Shown here piece after piece: positions 9,346 to 17,961 of a stretch of DNA of 64,000 nucleotides (the stretch's first letter is position 1; the number at the start of each line of letters is the position of its first letter). The stretch comes from Clostridia bacterium (lineage in GTDB: Bacteria > Bacillota > Clostridia > Lachnospirales > Lachnospiraceae). Position numbers and translations under genes: made by a program. Location of the stretch: the NCBI GenBank assembly GCA_003249225.1, contig QKJQ01000027.1:310001-374000 (forward strand), read 5' to 3'. The notes under the pieces are model-generated. The model saw only the letters and a program-made list of their open reading frames with translations, was not told where the DNA came from and searched no databases.

Positions 9346-10230
9346 TCATATTTCCAGTTCACTGCTGTGCAGTTCCTTCAGTCTTTCATAAAACTTTTCA
9401 GCCGCCGGAGACAGTTCGTCTTTTCTTCGAAAGCTTATTCCTATGGTTCTGAACCCCTTAGGCATGAGTGAGTACTGGTCTACCGGATACGAATACATTG
9501 TAAGCAGTAACTTTGGAATAATGCAGATACCAAACCCACTGCTGACAAGATAAACCGCCGCAAGATCATCCTCGACATAACAGCTGTTGCTGACCTGAAG
9601 CTGATATTTCTGAAGATAGTTCTGTATATCGGAATCAACGGATTTTCTCTGAGCCACAAAAGCCTGATTCCTGATCTCATCCTGCGTTATATAGGATGCA
9701 TTCTGCACCGCAAAACCTTTTGGAACAATGCACAGCAGCTCATCTTTGAACAATGGTTCAAAAAATATATCCGAACCGGCACTTTCTTCTGACAGGAAGC
9801 CGATTTCAACAACACCGCTCTTCAACCATTCCAGTACATCTGCATACGTACCCTGATAGAGTAAAAAGTCAATACCGGGATACTCCCTGTTGAACTCTTT
9901 GATCCACCCGGGCAGGAATGTACTGCATATACTGTTAAAGCATCCTATTCTTACCACTCCACTGGTTAGGCCCTGTAACGAAGCTGCCTTCTGACGAAGC
10001 ACTGCTTCGCTTTTTATCACATCACGTATCAAGGGAACCAGCGTTTCCCCTGAACTTGTCAGCGTCACCCCGGTTCTGCTTCTTGTCAGAAGGGTACAGC
10101 CAACGTCCTGTTCCAGCTTTGCGATTGAATGACTGATCGCAGAAGGTGTCATATGCAGTACAGAGGAAGCCTGTAGAAAACTCCCCTGTTCCAGTACACA
10201 CAATAGTATTTCATAAGCACTTTTTATCAT
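9346..10230 (-). CDS. LysR family transcriptional regulator
   Basis: 294 residues: N-terminal winged helix-turn-helix (residues 1-60, with MTPSAISHSIAKLEQDVGC) followed by a LysR substrate-binding domain (from about 90, GVVRIGCFNS). It is divergent from the ketopantoate-reductase-like gene, the classic layout for a LysR regulator and its target. The intergenic region contains a T-N11-A type palindrome at 10326-10342 that could be its binding site. The inducer is unknown. Confidence 0.9.
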   Translation of the reverse strand: MIKSAYEILLCVLEQGSFLQASSVLHMTPSAISHSIAKLEQDVGCTLLTRSRTGVTLTSSGETLVPLIRDVIKSEAVLRQKAASLQGLTSGVVRIGCFNSICSTFLPGWIKEFNREYPGIDFLLYQGTYADVLEWLKSGVVEIGFLSEESAGSDIFFEPLFKDELLCIVPKGFAVQNASYITQDEIRNQAFVAQRKSVDSDIQNYLQKYQLQVSNSCYVEDDLAAVYLVSSGFGICIIPKLLLTMYSYPVDQYSLMPKGFRTIGISFRRKDELSPAAEKFYERLKELHSSELEI

Positions 10231-10325
10231 AGCTTCTCCCGATTGACGTTTTCCACACTGATTTAACTCACATTATGCTGCCTTTGACAGTAACAATCCT
10301 ACTCCTTCACTTTACGTGAATTATT

Positions 10326-10342
10326 TTCATTTATTAAATGAA
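10326..10342. promoter_or_regulatory. Candidate LysR-type operator
   Basis: Perfect dyad TTCATTT-ATT-AAATGAA in the divergent region between the LysR gene and the ketopantoate-reductase-like gene. Its length and T-N11-A symmetry match LysR-family boxes. Assignment to this regulator is inference from position. Confidence 0.45.
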
Positions 10343-10415
10343 TTAATTGAAATATACTGCATCTAATAACTGTACTATACTATTCTAAAATAATCAAGAA
10401 ATGGATGGAACAGTT

Positions 10416-11327
10416 ATGAAAATCGCAATTCTCGGTGCCGGTGCCATGGGGTGTATCTATGGTTCCCGCTTATCCTCTGCAAACAAAGTAACGCTCATTG
10501 ATGTAAACCAAACGCAGGTCGATACCATAAACAGGAACGGGCTTACCGTTATTGAAGAACATGAGAGCCATACCTACTCGATTCCGGCAAAATACAGCGG
10601 AGACGTGAGTGAAACCTTCGATATGGTCATTGTCTTTGTAAAATCGATTCATACCCAAAATGCACTGCAGGAAAACCATAGGATATTCGGAAAAGATACA
10701 ATCGTAGTTACCTTACAAAACGGTGCCGGAAATGACCGAGATATCATGAAATTTGTCTCTCCTGCCAATATTATCATTGGAACTTCAAAACATAACAGTG
10801 TAACAAAAGACTTTGGTGTCGTATCTCATACGAATGCGGGAGCTACGACCATCGGATCCATGGCAGATGCAACAGCAACCCTTTTGCGGGTCGCAGATAT
10901 TTTTTCAGATGCCGGTCTCGAAGTCGTAGTTTCTGATGACATCCAGCGCATTATATGGAGCAAGCTTTTTATAAACTGTTCCGTTAATACACTGACTGCT
11001 CTGCTGGAAACGAAGATAGGCTTTGTGACAGAAAATAACTATGCCTGGGATTTTGCGAAACGTATCATATACGAAGCTGTCGATGTTGCAGAAGAAGACG
11101 GTACTTACTTTGACCGCAGAGAAGTCCTTGAAATGGTTAAGAATACCTGTGAACTTGCAAAGGATGGCTATGCTTCCATGTATCAGGACCGGCAGAAAAA
11201 GGTACAGACTGAAATTGATAAAATCAATGGTGCTATCGTAAATCAAGCGAGACTTTATGGAGTCCCAACACCCTATAATGCACTTGTTGTTGACCTGATC
11301 CATGCTGTGGAAGGGACTTACCTTTAA
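10416..11327 (+). CDS. panE: Ketopantoate reductase family protein (2-dehydropantoate 2-reductase, PanE/ApbA)
   Basis: NADPH-dependent reduction of 2-ketopantoate to pantoate in pantothenate synthesis, or a related 2-oxoacid reduction. 303 residues with the N-terminal nucleotide loop GAGAMG directly after the start, VKSIHT and TLQNGAGN in the Rossmann domain, and the C-terminal catalytic region WSKLFINCSVNTLTALL with the expected Lys. The start at 10416 matches the family; an ATG five codons upstream (10401) is possible, and neither has a strong ribosome site. It is divergent from a LysR gene. Its stop overlaps by 4 bp, tail to tail, the stop of the dehydrogenase gene on the other strand. Regulation by LysR hints at catabolism rather than vitamin synthesis. 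Confidence 0.82.
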   Translation: MKIAILGAGAMGCIYGSRLSSANKVTLIDVNQTQVDTINRNGLTVIEEHESHTYSIPAKYSGDVSETFDMVIVFVKSIHTQNALQENHRIFGKDTIVVTLQNGAGNDRDIMKFVSPANIIIGTSKHNSVTKDFGVVSHTNAGATTIGSMADATATLLRVADIFSDAGLEVVVSDDIQRIIWSKLFINCSVNTLTALLETKIGFVTENNYAWDFAKRIIYEAVDVAEEDGTYFDRREVLEMVKNTCELAKDGYASMYQDRQKKVQTEIDKINGAIVNQARLYGVPTPYNALVVDLIHAVEGTYL

Positions 11328-12334
11328 ATTCCCACGATTCCAATGCGCGGATAAAGATTGCTGCTTTCCTCTTCAAAAGCTTCCAGTGCACTCGAAAAGG
11401 AGTATTCTTTGGTAATCAGACATTCCAATGAGAGGTTCCCCATCCATTCAATACTGCTGTGGAGGACCTCTCTTGTATATAGTATAGAACTGCTGATGTT
11501 GATGCTGGAACGAAAGAGCTTTATTGAATTGACTGCTATGTCTTTCCCATAATCAAAATACAGGGTGAATATCAGATTTCCACCGGGTGCAGTCACATTG
11601 ACCGCCGCCTGTATCCATTCCGGATGACTTGAGGTAACAGCAACAGACTGGTATCCTATAAAATCTGTGTTTTTCAAAAGCTGAGTGACATAAATGTCAT
11701 CTGCCGGTTCTATGACAACATCAGCTCCCATTTTTACTGCGAGTTCTCTATTGTACTTCTTCCCTTCAATTACCGTGACGGAACCTGCCCCCAGTCTTTT
11801 TGCCATCTGCAACAGAACCAGACCATTAAAATCGCCTCCGAAGATACATATGTTATCTCCTTTTTGGATCCTCATCTTATCCGCAGCCATCGCAACGACT
11901 GCGACAGGCTCTGTCAGTGTCCCGATTCGGTAGGACATAGAATCAGGCAATGGAATGACCTGATGCCACTTCCAGATAACAAACTCACATAAGGTTCCTG
12001 AGTGAATCTTTGGAGACAGACATAGATTCTCCTGATGTCTGTTACAGTAAAAACATTTACCGCAGAATTCCACGATCGTTCCGGAGACCCTCTGTCCTGC
12101 ATACAGCCCATGGCTCTTCGCTTCCTCACCAAGCTCTTCAATAATACCAGCCATTTCGTATCCGGCAATCCCGGCTTTTGCATAAAAATCCCATTCCCTT
12201 GCCATACGCATATCCTGTATACCTATGGTATTGTAGGTCACCCTGATCTTTACGTCATCCGGCTGTCTGATTTCCGGCTCATCTGTATCACAAAAACTCT
12301 GCGTACCGGTATGAAACCGCCATAATGCTTTCAT
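11324..12334 (-). CDS. Medium-chain alcohol dehydrogenase-like protein without catalytic zinc site
   Basis: MDR-family oxidoreductase of 336 residues. The structural-zinc lobe is intact (CGKCFYC followed by NLC, four Cys) and a Rossmann fold is present (ICIFGGDFNG). The catalytic zinc ligands appear lost: the GIC(G/H)TD segment reads TIGIQDMR with no Cys, and the GHE motif reads GYE. It may therefore bind substrate differently or use a different reaction. GGAGGG before ATG 12334 decides the start; a longer frame to 12433 lies inside the upstream regulator gene. The first 47 bases overlap that gene's 3' end, implying translational coupling. Confidence 0.82.
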   Translation of the reverse strand: MKALWRFHTGTQSFCDTDEPEIRQPDDVKIRVTYNTIGIQDMRMAREWDFYAKAGIAGYEMAGIIEELGEEAKSHGLYAGQRVSGTIVEFCGKCFYCNRHQENLCLSPKIHSGTLCEFVIWKWHQVIPLPDSMSYRIGTLTEPVAVVAMAADKMRIQKGDNICIFGGDFNGLVLLQMAKRLGAGSVTVIEGKKYNRELAVKMGADVVIEPADDIYVTQLLKNTDFIGYQSVAVTSSHPEWIQAAVNVTAPGGNLIFTLYFDYGKDIAVNSIKLFRSSINISSSILYTREVLHSSIEWMGNLSLECLITKEYSFSSALEAFEEESSNLYPRIGIVGI

Positions 12335-13754
12335 AATTATCCCTCCTCTCCCATGAACCACGATATTGAATTCTGAACTCCTGCGGTGTAATACCAATGT
12401 GTTTCTTGAAGTTCTTACCAAAGTATCCGGCATCCTGATAGCCCGTTATCTGCGCGATCTCGGAGATTCTGTAATCGTTGGTCAAGAGAAGAAATTTTGC
12501 TGTCTGCATACGGTAGATCTGTAAAGTTTCAAGTACGGTCCTCCCAAAAGTCTCTTTAAAAATCCGGTTCACATAAATCTTGTTAAATCCGACCAGACTG
12601 GCAATTCCGTCCAGTGAGATATCACTGCTGTAGGAATCAACGATTGCAAGCAATATGTTTTTTACCAGTTCTGTCTTTTGAAGCTCCAATCCAATCTTCT
12701 TCATCTCCCCATGAAGATATTGTTTTACTGCTTCCATTTCTTCTTCCAGTGAACCATAGGTTTCAAAGGAAAGCTCAAAATCCTTATCTCGTCCGAACAG
12801 AGCTTCCAGTACCATAAAATGCAGACGAATCTGCTCCCGGATTACGAAACACGGATGTTCCTTTAGGATATGCAGGTAGATTTCCCCCAAAACCTGACCT
12901 GCAACCCCTTCCTCCTGATCAAATACAGCTTCGATCAGTGTATGGACATTCTGTCTGATATATTCAGCATTGAACTCCGTTTCCTTGTTTTTAAAGTCCG
13001 CTATGTTCAATAACCCGTTCTCCATAAAACAGGAATAATCGGATACAGAAAGCAGTGCTTCCAGCGCTTCTTTTATTTTCATCGAGTTAATGTTCTCCAG
13101 ATAAAATACAGCATGGTAACTGCCCCACTCACGAAATACAATACGAGACATCTCCGTCATATTAAAGGAAAGCTTCATGTCGGAACGACTGATAGAAAAC
13201 ACTGCTTCTGCTTCATTCTGCGTCAGAATCTGCAGTGTACCAAGTTTCTTCTCTGCATCTATAAGTCTTTTTGTTTCTTCCGGTGTTACAGTACCCCCTC
13301 TGGTACGCCGTATCAGAATCAAGGAATAGGCATCCTGATGGTGAACAAATTCCAGTTCGCCTTTCCAGTTCATGGTAATGACTTGATGATCGTTTCGTCT
13401 CTCGTTATTCAACGTCTGGATTTTTAGTAATAATCTTTTTATAAGTTCCTGATTCATTTTACTTTTTTCCAGCAGGAACACTTCCGGTCTTTCAATGACA
13501 TCTTCTCTTTCATCAATCAGCAGGATCACTTTATAATTCCATTGGCATTGTGAAAACATATCAAGAATACTGCGATATGACATATAGATATCACTGTCAA
13601 GAATCACAATGTCGATACGATGCCGATAGAACTCTTCGTAGGCATCTACACTGGAGGGCAGGACATGTATCTTACACGAAGCATCCGGCATAAGAAGTTC
13701 GTATACCTGTTTTAATACAATGCGATTGTCTGAAATAATTAAAACATGATACAA
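12288..13754 (-). CDS. AraC-type regulator with degenerate receiver domain
   Basis: 488 residues. The N-terminal 120 resemble a response-regulator receiver: strand VLIISDN, candidate phospho-acceptor in IVILDSD, and Lys in LLEKS, but the usual acidic pair and the Thr/Ser strand are altered (ILLIDE). The C-terminal 100 residues are a clear AraC double HTH (LDGIASLVGFNKIYVNRIFKETFG ... GYQDAGYFGKNFKKHIGITP, quoted in parts). The middle is unassigned. The start is TTG at 13754, with AAAGGAG nine bases upstream; an ATG in between is in another frame. It probably regulates the kinase-aminotransferase-dehydrogenase set in which it is embedded. Confidence 0.8.
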   Translation of the reverse strand: MYHVLIISDNRIVLKQVYELLMPDASCKIHVLPSSVDAYEEFYRHRIDIVILDSDIYMSYRSILDMFSQCQWNYKVILLIDEREDVIERPEVFLLEKSKMNQELIKRLLLKIQTLNNERRNDHQVITMNWKGELEFVHHQDAYSLILIRRTRGGTVTPEETKRLIDAEKKLGTLQILTQNEAEAVFSISRSDMKLSFNMTEMSRIVFREWGSYHAVFYLENINSMKIKEALEALLSVSDYSCFMENGLLNIADFKNKETEFNAEYIRQNVHTLIEAVFDQEEGVAGQVLGEIYLHILKEHPCFVIREQIRLHFMVLEALFGRDKDFELSFETYGSLEEEMEAVKQYLHGEMKKIGLELQKTELVKNILLAIVDSYSSDISLDGIASLVGFNKIYVNRIFKETFGRTVLETLQIYRMQTAKFLLLTNDYRISEIAQITGYQDAGYFGKNFKKHIGITPQEFRIQYRGSWERRDNYESIMAVSYRYAEFL

Positions 13755-13833
13755 AGCACATGGCTCCTTTCCCTGCTGGACCTTTTTCTATTATCGTAGT
13801 AATTTGCGGTCTTTCTGTCAATACACAGTTATG

Positions 13834-14283
13834 TCAAACTTCTGTAACTCCCCTGGCGGCTTTTACGGCAATCTTGTTATTATCGATACTTTTCCCAAAT
13901 ACAAAGAATCTCTGATAGAGATATTCCGTCACTCCATTGACAAGCATGTTCAAAATGGTGACAAGATATTCATTCCACCCAAGTGTTTCAGCCAGATAAT
14001 TCCCCAGGATGGTCGAAACTGGTGTGAAAATCAGGTAATACGCAAATACTTTTGCCATGGCCACCGGTACATTATTATTCGACCGGAAGGTATACCTGCG
14101 GTTCAGTGTGAAATTCCATAAAACAGACAAAATCAATGCTGACAGGTAACATGGCCAGTATGTCCACGGTGTGAACTCAGTAAAGACCGAAAAAGTAATC
14201 AGCTCAATTGCTCCTGCAGAAGAAGCAATCAAAAAGTATTTGACCGCCCGAAATATTTCATTGCTTTTCCTTTTGTCTTCCAT
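13834..14283 (-). CDS. GtrA family membrane protein
   Basis: 149 residues with four predicted membrane helices (about 15-35, 45-60, 75-100, 105-130) and the family signature NFTLNRRYTFR in the second-third loop. GtrA-like proteins are thought to help move lipid-linked sugars across the membrane for polymer decoration. The gene begins 4 nt after the stop of the class III PLP enzyme, so they are surely co-transcribed. Why a GtrA protein is paired with an aminotransferase and a kinase is not explained by known pathways that I can name. Confidence 0.85.
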   Translation of the reverse strand: MEDKRKSNEIFRAVKYFLIASSAGAIELITFSVFTEFTPWTYWPCYLSALILSVLWNFTLNRRYTFRSNNNVPVAMAKVFAYYLIFTPVSTILGNYLAETLGWNEYLVTILNMLVNGVTEYLYQRFFVFGKSIDNNKIAVKAARGVTEV

Positions 14284-14287
14284 ATGC

Positions 14288-15532
14288 CTACATCCCTTCT
14301 ACTGTAAGTTTCATCGCTGCTTCCAGTCGGTTCAGCACCTCACATGCGGTCTCCTTGTTCATTAATAACCCTGGTTTGAACTGAATCGCAGATTTATCAA
14401 AGTTCGCCATCATAGCCCATACGCCATTTCTCATCAAATTCTGCATTAGCAAAGGGCCTCCCATAGGGTGTGCTGTCTTTAATCCCATGATTACACCGCA
14501 CTGTCTTATCTCCAGTAAAAAATCGGAGTATCTAGATTGAATCTCATGAAGTCCCTTATCAAATACATCCGTCAGCATCGCTACATTTTCTTTTGTTGTT
14601 GGCCGTGACAGGATTTCCATAGCTTTGTTTGCAACGATACAGCCAAGCTCAGCCGAATTGAAAGAAGATACATGCGCAAAGCCGTCTTCCTTCAGCCAGC
14701 CACCGGCTTTTTCATTCATAATGACACCGGACATAGGATAATATCCGCCGGAAAGACCCTTCCCGGTCGTAATGATATCCGGTTCAGCTCCAAGCTTACA
14801 GCAGCACCACATATCTCCGCTTCTCATCAGTCCAGTCTGTACTTCATCAGCTATATAGAGAGCTCCATACTTATGTGCCAGTACTTCGACACTTTTATGA
14901 TAGTTTTCAATCGGCATAGGGAATCCTGCTGTGGCGGGAATTGTCTCAATCAAAACAGCTGCAGTATCATTCATTTTTAATACTTCTTCCAGCTCTTCCA
15001 GATCATTATACGCAATGTGTGTGTTCAGAGCGGGGTCAACTTCCATATGAAAGAACTTTACCATGTTCTCTTCCCCTGCCATCATGGACAGACCGGTCGA
15101 ACCGTGAAATGCACAGCATAAGCTTATGATCCGTTTCCTGCCGGTCGCTTTCCTTGCGAACTTGATAGCTGCATCGTTGGCCTCTCCTCCGCCATTTAAA
15201 AAGTACACATACTTCATTGAATCCGGTGACACTTTCAACACAGCTTCGCACAGTTGGTTCTTATATTCTGAAGGAAAATAGTGGTTCCCTGCATCCACAA
15301 GTCTAGCTCCCTCGATCAATGCCTCCATAACTTCTTCATTCTTGTGCCCAAGATTAAATACACCGCCGTTGGAATGCATGTTAATGTATTCATTTTGGTC
15401 AAGGTCGCAAAATCGATTCCCGCTTCTTTCTCCCATGACCATCTCAATACCAAATCCCCGGAAGGTATCAACCTTGTTTGGATTCCATACCCGATACGCT
15501 TCTTCGTATATTTCATGTGCTTTCTGACTCAT
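14288..15532 (-). CDS. Class III PLP-dependent aminotransferase / phospho-lyase family protein
   Basis: 414 residues, PLP fold-type I class III. Motifs: GGGEANDAAIKFAR, CAFHGST, the cofactor Asp and downstream EVQTG in IADEVQTG, and the Schiff-base Lys in TTGKGLSGG. The family includes omega-aminotransferases and the ethanolamine-phosphate and phospho-hydroxylysine phospho-lyases. An APH-fold kinase gene directly upstream favours a phospho-lyase acting on the product of that kinase, but sequence alone cannot separate the two. Upstream GGAGAAAG fits the start. It is tightly coupled to the GtrA gene downstream. Confidence 0.85.
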   Translation of the reverse strand: MSQKAHEIYEEAYRVWNPNKVDTFRGFGIEMVMGERSGNRFCDLDQNEYINMHSNGGVFNLGHKNEEVMEALIEGARLVDAGNHYFPSEYKNQLCEAVLKVSPDSMKYVYFLNGGGEANDAAIKFARKATGRKRIISLCCAFHGSTGLSMMAGEENMVKFFHMEVDPALNTHIAYNDLEELEEVLKMNDTAAVLIETIPATAGFPMPIENYHKSVEVLAHKYGALYIADEVQTGLMRSGDMWCCCKLGAEPDIITTGKGLSGGYYPMSGVIMNEKAGGWLKEDGFAHVSSFNSAELGCIVANKAMEILSRPTTKENVAMLTDVFDKGLHEIQSRYSDFLLEIRQCGVIMGLKTAHPMGGPLLMQNLMRNGVWAMMANFDKSAIQFKPGLLMNKETACEVLNRLEAAMKLTVEGM

Positions 15533-15679
15533 AGCTTTCTCCGTTTTCTTTTTTCTGTATTTTTGTTGCAGCCAGCTGCTTCCCTGTTATTTAAAATGGC
15601 TTTTTTACAGCAAGCTTGGATGTCATCTTTTCTTCGTCTATATTTCTGCCTTCGCTTTTAGCTTTTCCTTTGTTCTGGT

Positions 15680-15749
15680 TTTTGTCTTAGCTTTTGCCTT
15701 AGCTTTTGCCTTAGCTTTTGTCTTAGCTTTTGTCTTAGCTTTGTCTTAA
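15680..15749. repeat. 12-bp tandem repeat array
   Basis: Five full copies and one partial copy of a 12-bp unit (plus strand TTTTGTCTTAGC, with T/C variation at one base) lie immediately after the kinase stop codon. The partial unit at 15740-15749 supplies the stop itself. Read in the kinase frame, the array beyond the stop stays open for 35 codons rich in Lys, Ala and Thr, to a TAG at 15638-15640. Confidence 0.9.
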
Positions 15750-16990
15750 TTTGAAAATACCATCTCAGTGCTGGTCTTTGGAAGAGGAAGCGAACGGCTC
15801 TGATACTGGGCGATGTATTCTCTTGCCAGAACGGCAGTTCCTTTTGCGTAATAAACAAGCACTTCCGGTGTCAACTTGATCTCATCTCCGGCACCTGTTG
15901 CAACATTTCCTATACGAAAATTAATACTTTCCAGCATTCCAATCCGTCTTAGCATAATAAAGGTCTGGATCTCATCTTTGTCAGCTTTTGATATTGGCCT
16001 TGTACTTTCGTACCCTGAAATCACTTCCTTTATCACTTCGCTTATGTCCGAGCGGTGTGCCATCAGGGCAACGATACCACCGATATCATACATATACCAT
16101 CCCCGTCCGCAGTCATCAAAATCAAGAACAGTAATCTTCTCGTTGTCCTGCAGCAGATTTGCCATACGTAGGTCACTATGGATCATTCCATAACGGTCTT
16201 TTCCTTTCCCATATGCATCAAGTCGCTTTTTCATGAGCTGAACGCATTCATCGATTGTTGCTACGTCCTTTTTCGATACGCAGGTCGTATCCATATAATG
16301 TGATCCGTAAAAATTATTCCATGGTTTTCCAAAGGTTCCATCCCAGTCCCATTCCATCCTGGAATAATAATCCGGTACAATCCAGTGATCCGAGTGATTA
16401 TGAAGCGTCGCCGCAATCCTGCCAAGTTCCCGGTACATTTTTCTGTCTTTTTCGGTAAGTGGTGATGTCTTCTTTTTCTTACCTGTTACAATTTCTGCCA
16501 CAGCCGCTATTTTGAATAACGGAAATGTTATAAAATTCGGTATCTTTTCCATAGAGTTCAAAAGCCCAGCCAGTTTTTCATTATCATCACTTGAGTCCTT
16601 AGGTGCAGAACCTTCTGCAAATGCAAAACAAACAACATGTCTTTTTTCTTCCATCTCTGGCGATTCGATCTCCTCCACATAATTTCCGTTCTTTGAAAGG
16701 ACCGGGGTTGTCAGGTTCAGATCGGTTTCTTCTGAAAGGTCAAGAATCCACTGCAGCTCTGTACGTATGTTGTCAAGCTCTGCATAGTAAGTTCTGTGGA
16801 CCCGCATGATTGCTTTTTCTTCCTCTCCCCAGGTTACAAGGAATGTAGCATTTTCAGAAAAATTCAAAAGCTTTAACTTTGCTTCCTTGGGGTAATCCCA
16901 TTTTGATTTCACCCGTTCTGCCACCCGATAAAAATGCTCCAGCTTTTCTTCCAGTGGAAGTCTGTCAAATTTTGTCTCAGCAATATACAT
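15746..16990 (-). CDS. APH-fold small-molecule kinase (phosphotransferase family)
   Basis: 414 residues of the aminoglycoside phosphotransferase/homoserine-kinase-like fold. The catalytic loop is HSDLRMANLL and the metal-binding Asp lies in VLDFDDCGRGWYMYD; the N-lobe has an ATP-binding strand with AIMRVHR. Bacterial relatives phosphorylate small hydroxylated amines, amino acids or sugars. Next to a class III PLP enzyme, a hydroxylysine-kinase-like role (phosphorylate, then eliminate phosphate) is a fair inference. AAAGG nine bases before 16990 selects this start over ATGs at 16996 and 17011. A hairpin with a T-run lies just upstream, and a 12-bp repeat array follows the stop. Confidence 0.78.
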   Translation of the reverse strand: MYIAETKFDRLPLEEKLEHFYRVAERVKSKWDYPKEAKLKLLNFSENATFLVTWGEEEKAIMRVHRTYYAELDNIRTELQWILDLSEETDLNLTTPVLSKNGNYVEEIESPEMEEKRHVVCFAFAEGSAPKDSSDDNEKLAGLLNSMEKIPNFITFPLFKIAAVAEIVTGKKKKTSPLTEKDRKMYRELGRIAATLHNHSDHWIVPDYYSRMEWDWDGTFGKPWNNFYGSHYMDTTCVSKKDVATIDECVQLMKKRLDAYGKGKDRYGMIHSDLRMANLLQDNEKITVLDFDDCGRGWYMYDIGGIVALMAHRSDISEVIKEVISGYESTRPISKADKDEIQTFIMLRRIGMLESINFRIGNVATGAGDEIKLTPEVLVYYAKGTAVLAREYIAQYQSRSLPLPKTSTEMVFSN

Positions 16991-17009
16991 ACTCATAATC
17001 CTTTCATAC

Positions 17010-17040
17010 AAAAAGACGCCATCAGTTTCTGATGACGTCT
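17010..17040 (-). promoter_or_regulatory. Terminator-like hairpin in the leader of the kinase gene
   Basis: Arms 17014-17025 and 17029-17040 pair with a single mismatch, followed on the minus strand by TTTTT, only about 20 nt before the kinase start codon. It could attenuate transcription or terminate upstream read-through. The A-run and T-run symmetry would also allow function on the plus strand. The rest of the 320-nt gap up to 17310 holds only the terminator at 17228-17257. Confidence 0.5.
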
Positions 17041-17227
17041 TTGTCTGCTTTTTTCTATGAATACTATATTACACAAAAGACACACTAAGATAAATCGTAA
17101 TATATAAACTTTTAATTGTTTTAAGAGGGAATATATTTATATTTTACCACATCAGAGCTGTTTTACTTTTATCTCTTCCATGAAGCAAGAGCTTTTAAAG
17201 AAAAATATCTGCACTTTTTGAGTTAAC

Positions 17228-17257
17228 AAAAAACACCATCTCAGTCACAGATGGTGT
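17228..17257 (-). terminator. Intrinsic terminator of the HD-domain gene
   Basis: Perfect 9-bp arms (17233-17241 and 17249-17257), 7-nt loop, followed on the minus strand by TTTTTTGTT. It lies about 50 nt after the HD gene stop. Confidence 0.85.
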
Positions 17258-17309
17258 AAATGGTTCCTGTTATAATGAAACAAACAGAATATATTCAATT
17301 CCTCCAGGT

Positions 17310-17855
17310 TTACTCCTGAAATGTTTTCATTGCATCCAGCGTCTTCTGCAATAATTCATCCAGTGTCCAGCCCAACTGATCTGCCCCCTGCTGAATAACT
17401 TCTCTGGAGCAGCCTGCGGCAAAACCCTTGCTCTTGAACTTCTTTTTTAGGGAACTAAGTTCAAGATCCTGAATGCTTTTTGAAGGTCGCATCAATACAC
17501 TGGCTCCAATTAATCCTGTCAGTTCATCGACTGCGAATAACACCTTTTCCATCTCATGCACCGGTTCCACGTCGACGGTCAGACCATAGCCATGACTGGC
17601 GGTTGCATGAATCAGCCTTTCATCCAATCCTTTCTCCTTCATGATTTCCTGTGATTTTATGCAGTGCTCGTTGGGATACTGTTCAAAATCAAGATCATGA
17701 AGCAGCCCGACATTCCCCCAGAATTCCACTTCTTCCTTATACCCAAGTTTATCAGCAAAGTATTTCATGGTCTCTTCCACGACTCTTGCATGTTCCAGAT
17801 GAAATTCCTCCTGATTGTATTCTGTTAGTAACTCCCAAGCTTCCTCTCTTGACAT
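17310..17855 (-). CDS. HD-domain hydrolase (HDIG-type, phosphohydrolase-like)
   Basis: 181 residues of the HD superfamily of metal-dependent phosphohydrolases. Metal ligands are visible: His in FHLEHARVV, the doublet LLHDLDFEQ, and histidines in LIHATASHGYG. Family members cleave nucleotide or related phosphates; the substrate is unknown. The start at 17855 has GAGG eight bases upstream; an ATG nine codons earlier has none. It has its own terminator, and an MBL hydrolase gene lies 106 nt upstream on the same strand. Confidence 0.83.
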   Translation of the reverse strand: MSREEAWELLTEYNQEEFHLEHARVVEETMKYFADKLGYKEEVEFWGNVGLLHDLDFEQYPNEHCIKSQEIMKEKGLDERLIHATASHGYGLTVDVEPVHEMEKVLFAVDELTGLIGASVLMRPSKSIQDLELSSLKKKFKSKGFAAGCSREVIQQGADQLGWTLDELLQKTLDAMKTFQE

Positions 17856-17961
17856 AATCAAAACCTCTTTTCTATTCATCAATTTTTATGATGGTGACAA
17901 TACCTTTTCTGTCATACGCCAGTCTTCCAGACGAAAAGCAGTAAAATCAAACCGCCTTTTG

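Noticed and set aside
12336..12433. N-terminal extension of the dehydrogenase to 12433
   Set aside because: The extension lies inside the regulator gene and lacks a ribosome site, while the ATG at 12334 has GGAGGG and matches the family start.
15638..15745. Programmed read-through of the kinase stop into a Lys/Ala tail as an annotated CDS extension
   Set aside because: No recognisable read-through signal, and the repeat unit is stop-free in two of three frames, so the open frame is not strong evidence.
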